A DNA stretch of 64,000 nt, from the NCBI GenBank assembly GCA_021292105.1, contig CM037863.1, forward strand, positions 4,847,260-4,911,259. The letters run 5' to 3'. Position numbers and translations under genes: made by a program. The notes beneath the pieces were generated by a model. The model was not told the DNA's origin, did not search any database, and saw only the letters and a list, made by a program, of their open reading frames with translations. Shown one piece after another: positions 47,886 to 59,907 of the stretch (the stretch's first letter is position 1; each line of letters starts with the position of its first letter). Source of the DNA: Anadara kagoshimensis (lineage: Eukaryota > Mollusca > Bivalvia > Arcoida > Arcidae).

Positions 47886-48643
47886 AGTTGGTCTTGTGTT
47901 TATCTCCCCTGAACCGAAAGTGCCATGTTTAAAACACAATGATTTACAGTGACCCGGGACATTCTTTTTATGCACCAAACGAATTTCTTTGTGGCGCCGA
48001 AGTGTATGATTATTACATGTTTATGGAATAATAAACAAGTCATAAGACACTAATTCAACATTTTTGTTATTTTTTCAAGATAAAAAATGGCAAAAGTAAT
48101 TTTTAGAATTGAAAAAAAATCGCATTAATTTAAATACGCATTTTACAGCAAAATCGACAATTCGCATTAATTTCATGACGCATTAAATTCCTGATTTACA
48201 GTATTAAAAGGTTCAACTAAGGTCAGCAATTACAATGTAAATTACTTATATATTACACTTGTTATTGGAATTGGTTTTCACAAAATATCCATTTAAGATG
48301 ACGTGAAGTATGTAATTTTGAAGTGTTTTGATTTTTAAAAAAGCATTAGGATTACATTATTTGAAAGTGGACAAACTGATAAAGTCTATAACACAGGCCT
48401 GATTCAGGCGTGAATATAAATGTTTTAGAACATGGGGTCCAAAACGGGTGTCTTAGTTCTTAGTCAAATTATGATATTTGTAAATTTGCTGATTTTTTCT
48501 CTATATACAAATATAAATGTAGTTATTTAAATTTTTCATGTATTTTTCCTTGTTAGTATTTTTTGTTTTTAAACAAATATATTGTGGTTATTTTATGAGA
48601 CACCAAATGATAACATAGCAATTTTAGTTAATGACTGTCTCTA

Positions 48644-51363
48644 AGTATAAAAACGAACAATAGTGTGAACTCACGCATGGCCACTTTATGGTCAAACCTC
48701 ATTAAGTGAGTATGCCAATCTAAGTCATGTAATTCTGAGCTCATTTGAATTAATCAATAATCGTGTCATCCAAATACTGAGGGCAAAGTGAGAAAGCAAA
48801 GTCTAAAATGTTAACAATCTTAGGTATGGACCTGGCATGGGTTCGAACCTACAACCTCCCGCTCTCAAGGCGAACACCCTAACAGAGAGAGAAAGAGAGA
48901 TATTTCACCTAAAATTTCTTGTCTCCACATTTACGGTTATTGATGACAAGATAGAATTTTAAAGTGTATTATAATGTAATAGGGTTGGGTTATATAAAGA
49001 TAATTTACATGCCCCTTACCTAAAAATTTGATTTAATTCCATGTCCTCATATACTAGTAACTGAGTGTTATGCCCCCCCCCCGCTTTATAGCGATCGTTA
49101 GATTTTTTTCGTATTTTGCGCTGCTCTCATTTCACCTTGACAGCCAATCAAATTTTTCGTTTCGACTGAAATTACGGAAATTTCCATATACGGTATCCCA
49201 GGTATGTATAAACTCTAATTTGAGTGATTGGGTCTCCCGGAAAGTTACGAAGGCAATGTTTTCATCATGTACAATGCCGATCTGAAATGTATTCATACGC
49301 GTATAGTCCGTAATTTTTTTGCTGGATATATACTTTAATTCTTCATTTTTGTATGATTATTTTAAAATGAAAATCATAAAAATTTATCAAGTATAAGCCC
49401 CTCGGAAAACCCAACAAAAATGACGATCTTGTCAGTTCGCACCAACATTCTTCTTTTTGACCTACATGTGGTTGTTTTACAGTTGCCGCCATATTGGATT
49501 CTTAAATTTACGCTAAGTGACATCGATAAATAAACACGAAATATGCTCTTTAAACAGTGTTTGAAGTTGAATAAAGTTTATAATCATAGATATTATACAG
49601 GCCTGTATGTAAACAAATATTAATATTTTACATATGCGATGTAAATGTATAATTTTTGACCAGCGTTTCAGGATAGTGAACACGTACTTTGCTATCGCTT
49701 TCTTCCAAGATATCAAGCTTCTTTGCTATGAAATTATAAGATATGAGTACACATGGAAATAGTGTGCCTGGTAAATGAGCGTGAAAGAAGTATATCTGTT
49801 TTATCGTGAGATATGTATTCTGAGACGGGTAATGCATTTGGTTACATATGCACATTTGGAATACATTTCGAAATCTAGTAAAATATTGTGACGGGATGCA
49901 TCTAATAATTTCTGCAATTTGGCGAACTGATCTCGTGTTTACAATAAAAAGTAGTCTGAGAAGTTTGTGTCCTACGATGGAAAATCATAACTTTTTATGA
50001 AATGAACAGCAATGGCAGGTTGATTTAATTAACTCTTCGTGAAATCTACGGAAATTTAAATGTATTTTGAAGGTTATGATAACGTATTTTGATGTTGAGG
50101 CAATTGTGTCATATTTTAAAACTGTTTATGGATTAGATTTCACTTTCGTGAAAGGGAGATAATTAGTACAGTGTTGTGTGCAAATGACCACAGGTGGATT
50201 TTAAATACTTCACCATTAACATTGTGAGTAATAATCAGCAGTTAATTAAAACCCAGATTAGCAGCAAATGATCCAGTTACACACAACCGCTAGAATGTAC
50301 CCCCTCATAGCCACGGTATGAACTGCAAAACTCTACTTTCTCTCTATCCGAAATGACAAAACGATCGGGTACAACATTTTTAAATTTTAATTACCTATTG
50401 TCTTTTTCATATATTTTTGAAATTATTATTCTACCATTTAATTCAGCAATACATGGTTTGGTACATTGTTTTTTTTTTCCAAAAAAAAAAAAAAAAAAAC
50501 ATCCGTCATACTATGCATAGATCGACCCCACCCCCCACCCACCCACCGACCGAATTTTTGGTTATAGTCTGTCTTGCCACAACACCATTTTTCCAACTAC
50601 GCTGTACAACAGCAGGGCAGTGCTATGATTTGTTTTCTTTCACACCAATTGAAATTACGACCAAGTTGAGCATTATTATCGGAATTTCAGTTTTAAAACA
50701 TACACGTTACTTTTATTTTAGATTAAAATAGTGCACAGAGAAAATGCAAAATCTGAGATTGTGTCATTCTTACCTTATATTTAATTCATTAAATCCTGGT
50801 GGTCACTTGATACGTATAATTAATCCGTTAATACAAATGGTTATAATGAAATCCTCACAGTCTGAATTAAACCACTGTAAATACAAAATTATCCGCCCAC
50901 CTAATAATATTAAATTCAAAGTAATTTTATTGTAGCAGAGAATTATGTTGGACATTTTAGTTGTCCAAATAATAATCAATTAATTTTCAATTAATCATAT
51001 TTAGAAATATTTCCCCCTTTTGTACACAATTCCTGTCAACAAACTTCGGAAAGAGACAGTTGCCTGGACAACTTCTGTAATTGGGAGGTGCAGATTATTA
51101 GCTTATTGTGTCAGGATGGTTTATACTAGGCTTTTAAAGCTCACTTGGACAATTTTTATATATTCAACAATAATTTTAAAAACATTTAAATTATCTCTAA
51201 AACAAAGGTTTTATTTTTATTTTCATTTTATTTTTATTTTTCAAATTAATTATGATTTCAATGTTTAAAATTAATGACTTCAACAATGGAGAGGAAAACA
51301 AGTTAATGTGTCAATTGCAAATCAAGGGAAATAGCTGGTCATGGTGAAAGGTTTTTTTCATGT
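48644..51363. other. Gene-free region, unrecognised
   Basis: Only short, unfamiliar open frames are present. A minus-strand tRNA-like piece at ~48825-48885 has a consensus box B (GGTTCGAACCC, complement of 48842-48852) but no box A. A T/A homopolymer pair lies at ~50469-50499 and a C-rich run (CCCACCCCCCACCCACCCAC) at ~50527. No splice-consistent coding exon was identified by reading. Confidence 0.45.
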
Positions 51364-52404
51364 AATGATGACACTATGTCAATGATGATATGGCATGATG
51401 ATCTGATGAAGATGATGACAATAGTGACGATGATGGTGACATTCAGTTCTGCTGCTGCCGATGATGATGATGATGTCACCATGATGGAGATATAATGATG
51501 ATGATGATGTGACATGAGGAGATATGATGATGATGTGACATGAGGAGATATGATGATGATGATGATGTCACCATGATGATGATGTGACATGCGACATATG
51601 ATGATGATGATGATAAAGCCAATGTCTTCATGTTGATGATGATGATGTGACATCATGATGATGATGATGATGTGTGACATTAGGAGATATGATGATGATA
51701 ATGATGTGACATGAGGAGATATGATGGTGATGATGATGATGATGTCACCATGATGATGATGTGACATGAGGAGATATGATGATGATGATGATGATTATGG
51801 TGATGACATGAGTTCTGTTGATGCTGATGATGATAATGATTATTGTGATGAAGATACTATTGATGGTGGTGATGAAAATAAGCTCTGCTGCTGCCAATGA
51901 TGATGATGATGATGATGAATGATGGTGGTGGTGATGGTGATGATGACGATGTGACATGAGGGACTATGATGATGATTATGGTAATAGCATGTGTTCTATT
52001 GCTGCTGATGATGATGATGTTGGTAATGATGACATTCAGTACTGCTGCTGCAGATAGTATGATGATGATGATGATAATGATGAAGATGGTGGTGATGATG
52101 ATGATAGTGGTGATGACATTCAGTTCTGCTGCTGTCGATAATGATGATTATTTATTCATGATGATGATGATAATGGTGATGATGATAAAGCCAGTGTCTT
52201 TATGTTGATGATGATGGGACATGATGATGATGATGATGATGATGGTAATGGTAATGGTAATGGTGATGATAAAGCCAATGTCTTTATGTTGATGATGATG
52301 GGATATGATGATGATGATGATGATGATGTTTATGTGACACGAAGAGTTATGATGATGATGATGAAAATGATGTCACCATGATGTTTATGTGACACGAAGA
52401 GCTA
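51364..52404. repeat. ATG/GAT trinucleotide array with higher-order inserts
   Basis: About 1 kb of GATGAT units interleaved with recurring cassettes: GTGACATGAGGAGATATGAT (many), TTCAGTTCTGCTGCTGCCGA (about five) and AAAGCCAATGTCTTCATGTT (three). Open frames rich in His, Ile, Met or Ser come from the repeat. The array resumes at 54930-55020 after the inserted element. Confidence 0.88.
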
Positions 52405-53509
52405 TGTAGCAACCCACTTTGAAAAAATTACGCACTTTGAAAAATGTTTTCAAATCGCGTCAAATTCGGGACAAGCTCAACGCACTTTGAAATTTTTTTT
52501 CAAAGTGCGTTAAAAATGGTTCAGCTTAACGCACTTTGAAAAATACTTCAAAATGCGTTAATGAGGTACATATAAAATTCGACCCACTTTGAAAAAAATA
52601 CGCACTTTAAATTTTTTTCAAACTTCGTTGAATGCGGGACAAATTCAACGCAAATTGAAAAAAAATCAAACTGCGTTAATGAGGTACATTTAAATTTTAT
52701 TTTAACCAACCTAACTAATAGCAGGTTTAGCGTTTGTATGTCGCAGAATGTGAAAACCAGTTTCAAAATGTGGTTAGCAGCCTAGGGTGTCGGGGTGAGG
52801 AGGAGGGGGTTACAAGGGGGCATTTTGCGATATGTAGCACCTATACCATATATATCCTGACCGTAAACCATGTATATTTACAATGAAACCACTGGGCCAA
52901 TTTGAACCAAATTTGGTGTGAAAGGCCCATGGTTTGTAAAGATTAAAAGTTTTGTTGGCGTTCCCGCGTCATATCCAAGATACCCGCCGTTACTATAAAC
53001 GCATAATCGGCCGTTTTAGTCTTATGTGTTGTCCGATTTAGTTCAAATTTGAAGATGGAATATATATAGATAAGTTTGGCCATTGAACACATAAATCCAC
53101 ACAAACAATACCAATGTGTATTCCTTTCTCATGAAACTAAATAGCTTGCAAATATGTGTAAGAAAAGAAGCGCGGATCTCCAGACAGACATGGAAGTGAG
53201 ATCAGGTGCTCCGGGAGTAGTATCTTCTGCTCAAATGCGTAGTATGGTAGTAGTTGTATGTTCAAGATCGGAAACACAAATATTTAATTCGTGTTAAAGA
53301 TGTCTAAAAATTGTGAAACTGGACAAATGCCAGTAACCAAAAGCTTCCCCCCCCGGAAAAAAACGAACCAACAACAATAGACAATACAATAAGAATTTAA
53401 GGCCCGTTGCAATCATGGTACGACTTGGACCTACATTCGATATAAAGGGGTGGTGTGGTTAACCGGTTTATGCGGGCTGTGAGACCCTATATGTCAGACA
53501 TTGGGCGAA

Positions 53510-53640
53510 TTACATTGCAATGTACATGTAATGCATTACATTACAATTACTTTGGCAAAACTAGCATTATATTACAATTACTTTTTTAAAGTAATGCATT
53601 ATATTACACATTACATTTCATAAATTTTATTAGCAAAAGA
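53510..53640. repeat. ATTAC-rich imperfect repeat
   Basis: Repeated TTACATTACAATTACTTT and TAATGCATTA motifs, partly palindromic (TGTAATGCATTACA). It may be the remnant of a small inverted-repeat element. Confidence 0.5.
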
Positions 53641-53699
53641 ATTTAAACATATATAGATGAGAGATGTTGCTTGTTTGGAATTTGAAATTTAGGGTTAAG

Positions 53700-53880
53700 G
53701 AGTGCACTTTATCGTGTAACATCTGCGTCGACATGGGGCATCGGTTGTAAGGTCTTATCCAAATTACCCCAATGGCTTTCATTTCACAATATCATTTTCA
53801 AGAAATCTTGGTCAGATCCTGCCGGGGTTTGAACCAGTGATCTCTCACACACGGAAATTATCTTCCGTGACAGAAAGTAC
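53700..53880 (-). mobile_element. tRNA-derived SINE remnant
   Basis: On the minus strand, box B GGTTCAAACCCC (complement of 53824-53835) is followed by a body with CCGATGCCCCATGTCGACGC and TGTTACACGATAAAG. From memory this matches a common mollusc SINE body (CCGTGTCG..GCAGGTG..CACGATAAAGATCCC). Box A is lost. Confidence 0.55.
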
Positions 53881-54094
53881 ATTATTAAACATGCCATAAC
53901 AAATAAATAAAATTCAACCCATCAAAGATGGGCGGGGGTGACCAATAACAAATCAAAAAATTATATCTTCAAAGCGGCGACTAATAAATATCCTGGGGAT
54001 GTGAAATTCATCTCGGAACTCTCTTGAAGTAGCCTTGTCACAGCCGAAAATGACTGTTCACATAAACATGAACCATGACTAGCCGAGATATTAC

Positions 54095-54300
54095 CAATTG
54101 TGAAAAAAATTACACTTTATCATTTTTTTTAGTTGTTGCATTTGTGGTAAAATTTTACTACATTTGTGAAAAACATTTACTACATTTGTGACCAAACTTA
54201 CTACATTTGTGGTTTGATACTACATATGTGACACTTTTTCATTACATTTCAGATTTGTAAAAGTTACTACATTTGTGGTAGTTACTACATAGAGGGGCCC
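54095..54300. repeat. TACTACATTTGTG motif cluster
   Basis: The motif TTACTACATTTGTG or a close form occurs about six times in 200 bp, then stops at GGGGCCCCACACGCGCC. Similar in style to subterminal arrays of inverted-repeat elements, but no partner array was found. Confidence 0.6.
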
Positions 54301-54540
54301 CACACGCGCCAAACTCCCACTTTTCATGTAGTAAAGCGCATTATTAATTTTGCCTGCTACATCAATTGCAGTTATATCGGCTATAATTGCCATTGTTCCG
54401 ACGTCCTGACTGATTAACTATCAAGGGTTTTCATGTCGTTATATAGTTGTATTCCAGACCTGTTTATATTACTAGAATATGCTAGCACACACACATACAC
54501 ACACACCAAATTGACAAAGGCCGACAAGTTGGCAATTCGT

Positions 54541-54559
54541 TTTCTTTTAAAAAATCTCA

Positions 54560-54607
<48 letters not shown>
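54541..54607. repeat. (CT)n microsatellite
   Basis: Uninterrupted CT run of ~45 bp at 54562-54607 inside the 2.5-kb element. Confidence 0.85.
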
Positions 54608-54610
<3 letters not shown>

Positions 54611-55020
54611 CGTACTGTCTATCAAACTGCCTGGTGCACGTTTATTCCTTTTGGTTATTATCGGATCTCCCGTAAAGAAGAGCTCCAAGAAAATTGTTGA
54701 AATCAAAGATGTTTTATGGTTGAGAAGAAAATTTTTCAAAGTGGGTTGTCACTTGTGTTTTTTAACTCTGTTTGAAATAAAAAAATATTTTTTTCAAAGT
54801 GCCTTGAGCTGAACAATTTTTTAACGCACTTTGAAAATTTTTTTCAAAGTGCGTTGAGCTTGTCCCGAATTTAACGCGATTTGAAAAAAATTTTCAAAGT
54901 GCGTAATTTTTTCAAAGTGGGTTGTTACAGAGCTATGATGATGATGATGTTACCACATTAATGATGTGACATGAGGATTTCTGATAATGATTATGATAAT
55001 GGTGGTGATGATAGTCATAA

Positions 55021-55538
55021 CATGGGTTCTACTAATGCGTTTTAGTGGAGTTATGCCCCTTTCACTTTGTGGATTTTATCAAATTGATGGTTTCTCTGGA
55101 CTTTTTTCTGTTACGCTTGAGATATTTCACTCAGATTTGGGGTTCGGTCGTGAGTAGCCTCTCTTGATTTTTGAAAGATTGAAAAGTTATATTTATGTGA
55201 ATTACTTAGCTTACTCAATTGATAAACATTGTGTGGCTTGTTCATTTTTACCATTGTAACATATTGATATGTGTTAGAACCTAAAAACTTGCATAAAAAG
55301 CAGACTTGTTGTTAGAGGCTTCCCGATCACAGTATCTCTTATTTGCATGATTTCCATTTGTTACTGATTCATTAGACAAATCTCAGTTTCAAGTGCACAT
55401 TTTTTTTATCAAATTGCTCAGTTTAGCTGATGCTTCTGTACCTTCAGTACTTTGATTAAAAAATTCTTCCACAGTTTTTTCAGTGAGGTTGAAATTGAAT
55501 ATGGATTTTTTATAATGTATGAAACTGCGATTATTTCT
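55021..55538 (+). repeat. M-like fragment before the gap
   Basis: Contains GGAGTTATGCCCCTTTCACT and neighbouring text typical of the mollusc M-type repeats. No gene recognised. Confidence 0.45.
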
Positions 55539-56538
55539 NNNNNNNNNNNNNNNNNNNNNNNNNNNNNNNNNNNNNNNNNNNNNNNNNNNNNNNNNNNNNN
55601 NNNNNNNNNNNNNNNNNNNNNNNNNNNNNNNNNNNNNNNNNNNNNNNNNNNNNNNNNNNNNNNNNNNNNNNNNNNNNNNNNNNNNNNNNNNNNNNNNNNN
55701 NNNNNNNNNNNNNNNNNNNNNNNNNNNNNNNNNNNNNNNNNNNNNNNNNNNNNNNNNNNNNNNNNNNNNNNNNNNNNNNNNNNNNNNNNNNNNNNNNNNN
55801 NNNNNNNNNNNNNNNNNNNNNNNNNNNNNNNNNNNNNNNNNNNNNNNNNNNNNNNNNNNNNNNNNNNNNNNNNNNNNNNNNNNNNNNNNNNNNNNNNNNN
55901 NNNNNNNNNNNNNNNNNNNNNNNNNNNNNNNNNNNNNNNNNNNNNNNNNNNNNNNNNNNNNNNNNNNNNNNNNNNNNNNNNNNNNNNNNNNNNNNNNNNN
56001 NNNNNNNNNNNNNNNNNNNNNNNNNNNNNNNNNNNNNNNNNNNNNNNNNNNNNNNNNNNNNNNNNNNNNNNNNNNNNNNNNNNNNNNNNNNNNNNNNNNN
56101 NNNNNNNNNNNNNNNNNNNNNNNNNNNNNNNNNNNNNNNNNNNNNNNNNNNNNNNNNNNNNNNNNNNNNNNNNNNNNNNNNNNNNNNNNNNNNNNNNNNN
56201 NNNNNNNNNNNNNNNNNNNNNNNNNNNNNNNNNNNNNNNNNNNNNNNNNNNNNNNNNNNNNNNNNNNNNNNNNNNNNNNNNNNNNNNNNNNNNNNNNNNN
56301 NNNNNNNNNNNNNNNNNNNNNNNNNNNNNNNNNNNNNNNNNNNNNNNNNNNNNNNNNNNNNNNNNNNNNNNNNNNNNNNNNNNNNNNNNNNNNNNNNNNN
56401 NNNNNNNNNNNNNNNNNNNNNNNNNNNNNNNNNNNNNNNNNNNNNNNNNNNNNNNNNNNNNNNNNNNNNNNNNNNNNNNNNNNNNNNNNNNNNNNNNNNN
56501 NNNNNNNNNNNNNNNNNNNNNNNNNNNNNNNNNNNNNN
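55539..56538. other. Scaffold gap, exactly 1000 N
   Basis: An exact 1000-N run, probably a nominal-size gap. All open frames crossing it are artefacts. M-type repeats on both sides probably caused the assembly break. Confidence 0.98.
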
Positions 56539-56846
56539 AAACTTTTTGTATAGGCATGTATATTAGAATGTTGTAGGTATTGATACAACGATCATTTTGA
56601 TGTATAGAAAAAGGTCATGGGTTCAAAGGTCAAGGTCACAGATGTGAAACAATACTGAAATGGTTAATTATCTTGAAAACTATTAACTTTTGTATAGGCA
56701 TGTATACTAGAATGTTGTAGGTATTGATACAACGGTTATTATGATGTAAAAAAAAGTCATTGGGGTTTAGTATTTATGTTTTCTGTAAATCTATCAGCTA
56801 GCCATTAGTTATCAGGTGAGCGTATCAGGCCCATGGGCCTCTTGTA
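56539..56846 (+). repeat. M core and right end after the gap
   Basis: Two monomers (TATAGGCATGTATA at ~56549 and 56692), then CAGCTAGCCATTAGTTATCA, GGTGAGCG and the palindrome AGGCCCATGGGCCT, ending CTTGT. Confidence 0.78.
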
Positions 56847-57060
56847 TGAATTTTGTATGACTGTAGAGTTTCAGCAATTTTTCATATTAATATATTGTTT
56901 TATCAATTTTCATAACTATAGAGCTTTTCAATTTTTCATGACTATATAGTGTTATGAATTTTTCATGGTTATATAGTTTTAGCAATTTTTCATATTTATA
57001 TATTGTTTTGTTAATGTTTCATGGCTATATGTTTAATCAATGTTGTATTATCAATTTTGT
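56847..57060. repeat. ~34-bp minisatellite, about six units
   Basis: Repeated CAATTTTTCATGACTATATA-like units with drifting sequence (CATATTTATATATTG, CATGGTTATATAG). Confidence 0.7.
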
Positions 57061-59907
57061 AACAATAAATCCAAGATAGTTTTTTTTGTAAAGCCTCATT
57101 TATAATTATTTTATCAAGTATTTTCATGGTAAGATCTCCATTTCCTGACATTTTTAAACATCAATCAAAATCTAACACGTATGATTTGTCACGTGATGCA
57201 TTACATATAATTTAAATCTTGAAGCTTATTTTTATGATTAAGAAAGAATCTATTTATTTGTGGTATATCGTCAATTAGTACACGGATCATAGTTTACATA
57301 TGGAAAAATGCATCATGAGTTGGCTAATTTACTAGAGGTAAATGTTGATTATTTCATTTTTAAGATGGCTTTAATGAAAAGGATTAAAATAAATATTGTG
57401 AACTCTTTCTTCATATCCCTTTGCTTAAAAGTACGTTTCTTGAAACATTACTGTTAAAATTACTTCAACTGAAATAAATTAATAAATCAAAATTACGTCA
57501 TAATCATTGTTCACGACACATAACATGACGTCATAAGACAAATATGTGAATGTGTCATTTAAACGGGACAATTATTTTGTTCGTTATACTACTGTTGGCA
57601 TTATTCATGTTTCCTATCAACAAATTTCCAGTCATGTAAGAATTGTGTACACTAGCAGAGGTTCAAACCTATGTTTTGTAAAGAAAGTTCTAAATCATTT
57701 TGCCTTTTTTAGCAGACTACAAAAAAGTTTCGAATGTCAAATAACATCACTGAAAGGTCCAATCACAATTATCTTATAATATATAGAAAAAAAGAAGTGT
57801 TATCCTGGTAAAACAAATGGCAGGTCAATCAGACTTTTACAATTAAAATATCAAGGGTTTCAATTAGTACCAGGGAATTATAAACCTGGACTATATGCAA
57901 TCATTTCCAAAACCTTTTACGTGAGTGTGTGTGGTTTTAACTACATGTCCTTTAAATATAGATTGTATTATTACAATTAAGATTAAACAAAACTTAAATG
58001 TAGTAATTAAGTTATAAACATATAAATCTGATTTTAATGTGTTATTTTCATGTATAACTCTGATCATATGTTATTTTCATGTATAAAACTTTTTTCATGT
58101 TTAACTCTAACTTGAATGTATTATGCTTTTTATGCAACAAACTAAAGTAATGTATTTCTAATAGATTATGATTAATTAATGTCTTGATGTAATACTATTT
58201 TAATTTAGTTTCTGAATTAAAATAAATTAATTTATAATTACTTTTTGATATATTGAATATGTTTTGTCTGTATTTACATGTTTTGTGGTGGTTGGGATCC
58301 TCAGTAGTTATGTGTTGATAAGTATGTCTTGGTATCCAATATTACCCTGGATATATTTGACGCCCCTTATTTCACGTTCCTGCCATTCCTAAGTTATACA
58401 CGTGGTGAATGTAGCTAGCTTAACAGGAAGTTCTTACCCTTCTGGACCACCAGATTTCTTTCTTTACGGAAGTTTGTATTTTAACCTAATTTGCCAGCTT
58501 CAAAGTTTCTACTTTGCTTTGGTTTTGTGACTTAGACATGGATTGGTATGTTTGTTTTGACTTTCTTTCGTATTGTGATTTGGTCATGGATTTTTTTGTT
58601 TGTTTTTACTTTGCTTTGGAATAGTGTTTTGGACATAGGTAAGTATGTTTGTTTTTGACATAATCTTTGCAAACAATTTTTCAAACAGTAACATTCCTTG
58701 AGTAGTTTTCATCTTATTCTTTAAGAATACAGGTACATAGTACCTATCCCTGCTTAATATCAAACCCCACTCGGGACACATCATCATGTGAGAAAGTTTG
58801 TAAATTCACTTTCTGAAGGTAGTTGGTTTTCTCTTGTTTCCTCCAAATATAATAATCTTGGCTGGCATGTAAAACATTTGTTGTAAAAACAAAACATACA
58901 TACATGTCCAAGCCAAAATCCGAAAACAAAGTAGAAACTAAGTGGCACATAAACAAATAATTCCACCTTGGAAGTGATGCCAGATGCATTTTGTACCTAT
59001 TGCATATATAAAACACAGTTGATTTTAAGTAATTTCCCATTTTCGTAAGATTTCAAAACACATGTTTAATGATACAGAATATGTATTTATCGTTAAATCG
59101 TACAAGTGTTGATTCGTTATTAAATACGTAGCAATATTGTCGATCAAATTAGGAATATTTTTGCAAATTATCACCAATTTATTGCTAGTATATAACCCTG
59201 ATAAGATGCAAAAAAATTGTAGAATTTGAAATGATGTGAAATTGTTAAAAATATTTATATTAAATTCATGATAAAATCAAAATTAAACCAAATGCATGTT
59301 TTACCTATAAAAACCCTTATAAAGCACCTGTTTATAAACGTATATCAAACGTTTTATCTGCATATAGGTGACGCATGCTGCTATAGCAGGCTATGGAATT
59401 TTAAAACCCAGGGTGTGTCCCCACTGTGAGTTCGACTGCGCTCAAGGGCAACTGAGAAAGATTTTTTTTGTTGTATACCTATAGTACTTAGCTCCGTCAC
59501 ATAATAATGGTCTGAGTGTTCTGTGATGTTAATCTACGAAATAGTTGGCGAGTGTTTTTCCACAAGCACACATTAGTACATGCTCGAATTTGTTGATAAA
59601 GCATCTTTAACAACTAAAGATACGACAACATTCTTGCTAATGTATGTCTATATGTCATATTAATACATAGTAGAATAAAATAATATGTTTTATACAACAA
59701 TCGAAATTAATTTCCTAATATCAAGGCGATCGTTTCCCAGTGGCCCAGTGGAAGAAACAGGATAACTAAAGAAAATCTCAGATCTTTTTCAAGCCAACTG
59801 ACAAATTTTCTGAGACTAGAATATATTGGAACCTAAGCAATCGACGCTTGTGATCCTTAAGCACCTGCGATTAAATTCTAAGCCATCCAGGTTTCATATT
59901 ATTATAT
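57061..59907. other. Gene-free AT-rich region
   Basis: No recognised gene. A ~50-bp tandem repeat lies at ~58510-58660 (three units of ACTTTGCTTTGG...TTTGTTTT). The 98-codon minus frame at 58744-59040 and the 77-codon plus frame at 57546-57779 show no family motifs. Confidence 0.5.

Larger units (their letters stand above)
42481..47898 (-). mobile_element. CACAAG-ended DNA element, copy B (5418 bp, inverted relative to A)
   Basis: Reverse-complement sister of 15357-19479. Tips are CACAAGAAG (left) and GGTCTTGTG (right), with a TTT duplication at 42478-42480 and 47899-47901. The same internal order is mirrored: array, tRNA-Arg-like, SINE, GA tract, AAAT tract, array. It is ~1.3 kb longer because of a three-unit minisatellite (44509-45060) and a ~730-bp block (46905-47635) absent from A. 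No transposase-like frame. Confidence 0.82.
42359..48201 (+). mobile_element. TA-flanked MITE (~422 bp net) split by copy B
   Basis: Left tip CTGTAAATCAAGAAATTAAT and right tip (complement) CTGTAAATCAGGAATTTAAT, both then GCG. They are flanked by TA on each side (42357-42358, 48202-48203). X1 gives the matching empty site CATATGCATATATTC with one TA. TA duplication and short inverted ends fit a Tc1/mariner-type non-autonomous element. Inside are repeated AAATTAATGCG motifs. Confidence 0.75.
42149..48643 (+). repeat. Repeat X2, host of two nested insertions
   Basis: The outer pieces 42149-42358 and 48204-48643 together match X1 (9041-9645). Ends TTTAGAGACAGTCATT and AATGACTGTCTCTAAG are inverted copies. 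It was split first by a TA-flanked MITE and then by copy B. Confidence 0.65.
52405..54929. mobile_element. 2.5-kb element with terminal CACTTTGAAAA inverted arrays
   Basis: Tips TGTAGCAACCCACTTTGAAA and TTTCAAAGTGGGTTGTTACA are inverted copies, and GAGCTA (52399-52404, 54930-54935) is a direct target duplication. The array itself carries an empty-site-like GAGTTATGATGATG at ~52344. Each end has several inverted copies of AACGCACTTTGAAAA. The interior holds a SINE piece, a mollusc M-like fragment (ACTGGGCCAATTTGAACCAA) and other repeats, but no transposase. A 6-bp duplication is seen in few superfamilies, so assignment is open. Confidence 0.78.

Noticed and set aside
15357-47898. A and B as the long terminal repeats of one giant element
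   Set aside because: Each copy has its own different target duplication (CTA, TTT) and a different host sequence, so they are independent insertions.
48825-48885. tRNA gene on the minus strand
   Set aside because: Only the T-arm/box B half is recognisable. The 5' half is replaced by a GA-rich run.
51339-51957. His/Ile/Ser-rich frames in the ATG array
   Set aside because: Trinucleotide-repeat artefact with no start context or conserved domain.
55389-56588. Long open frames of 344-399 codons
   Set aside because: They only span the 1000-N gap and contain no real sequence.
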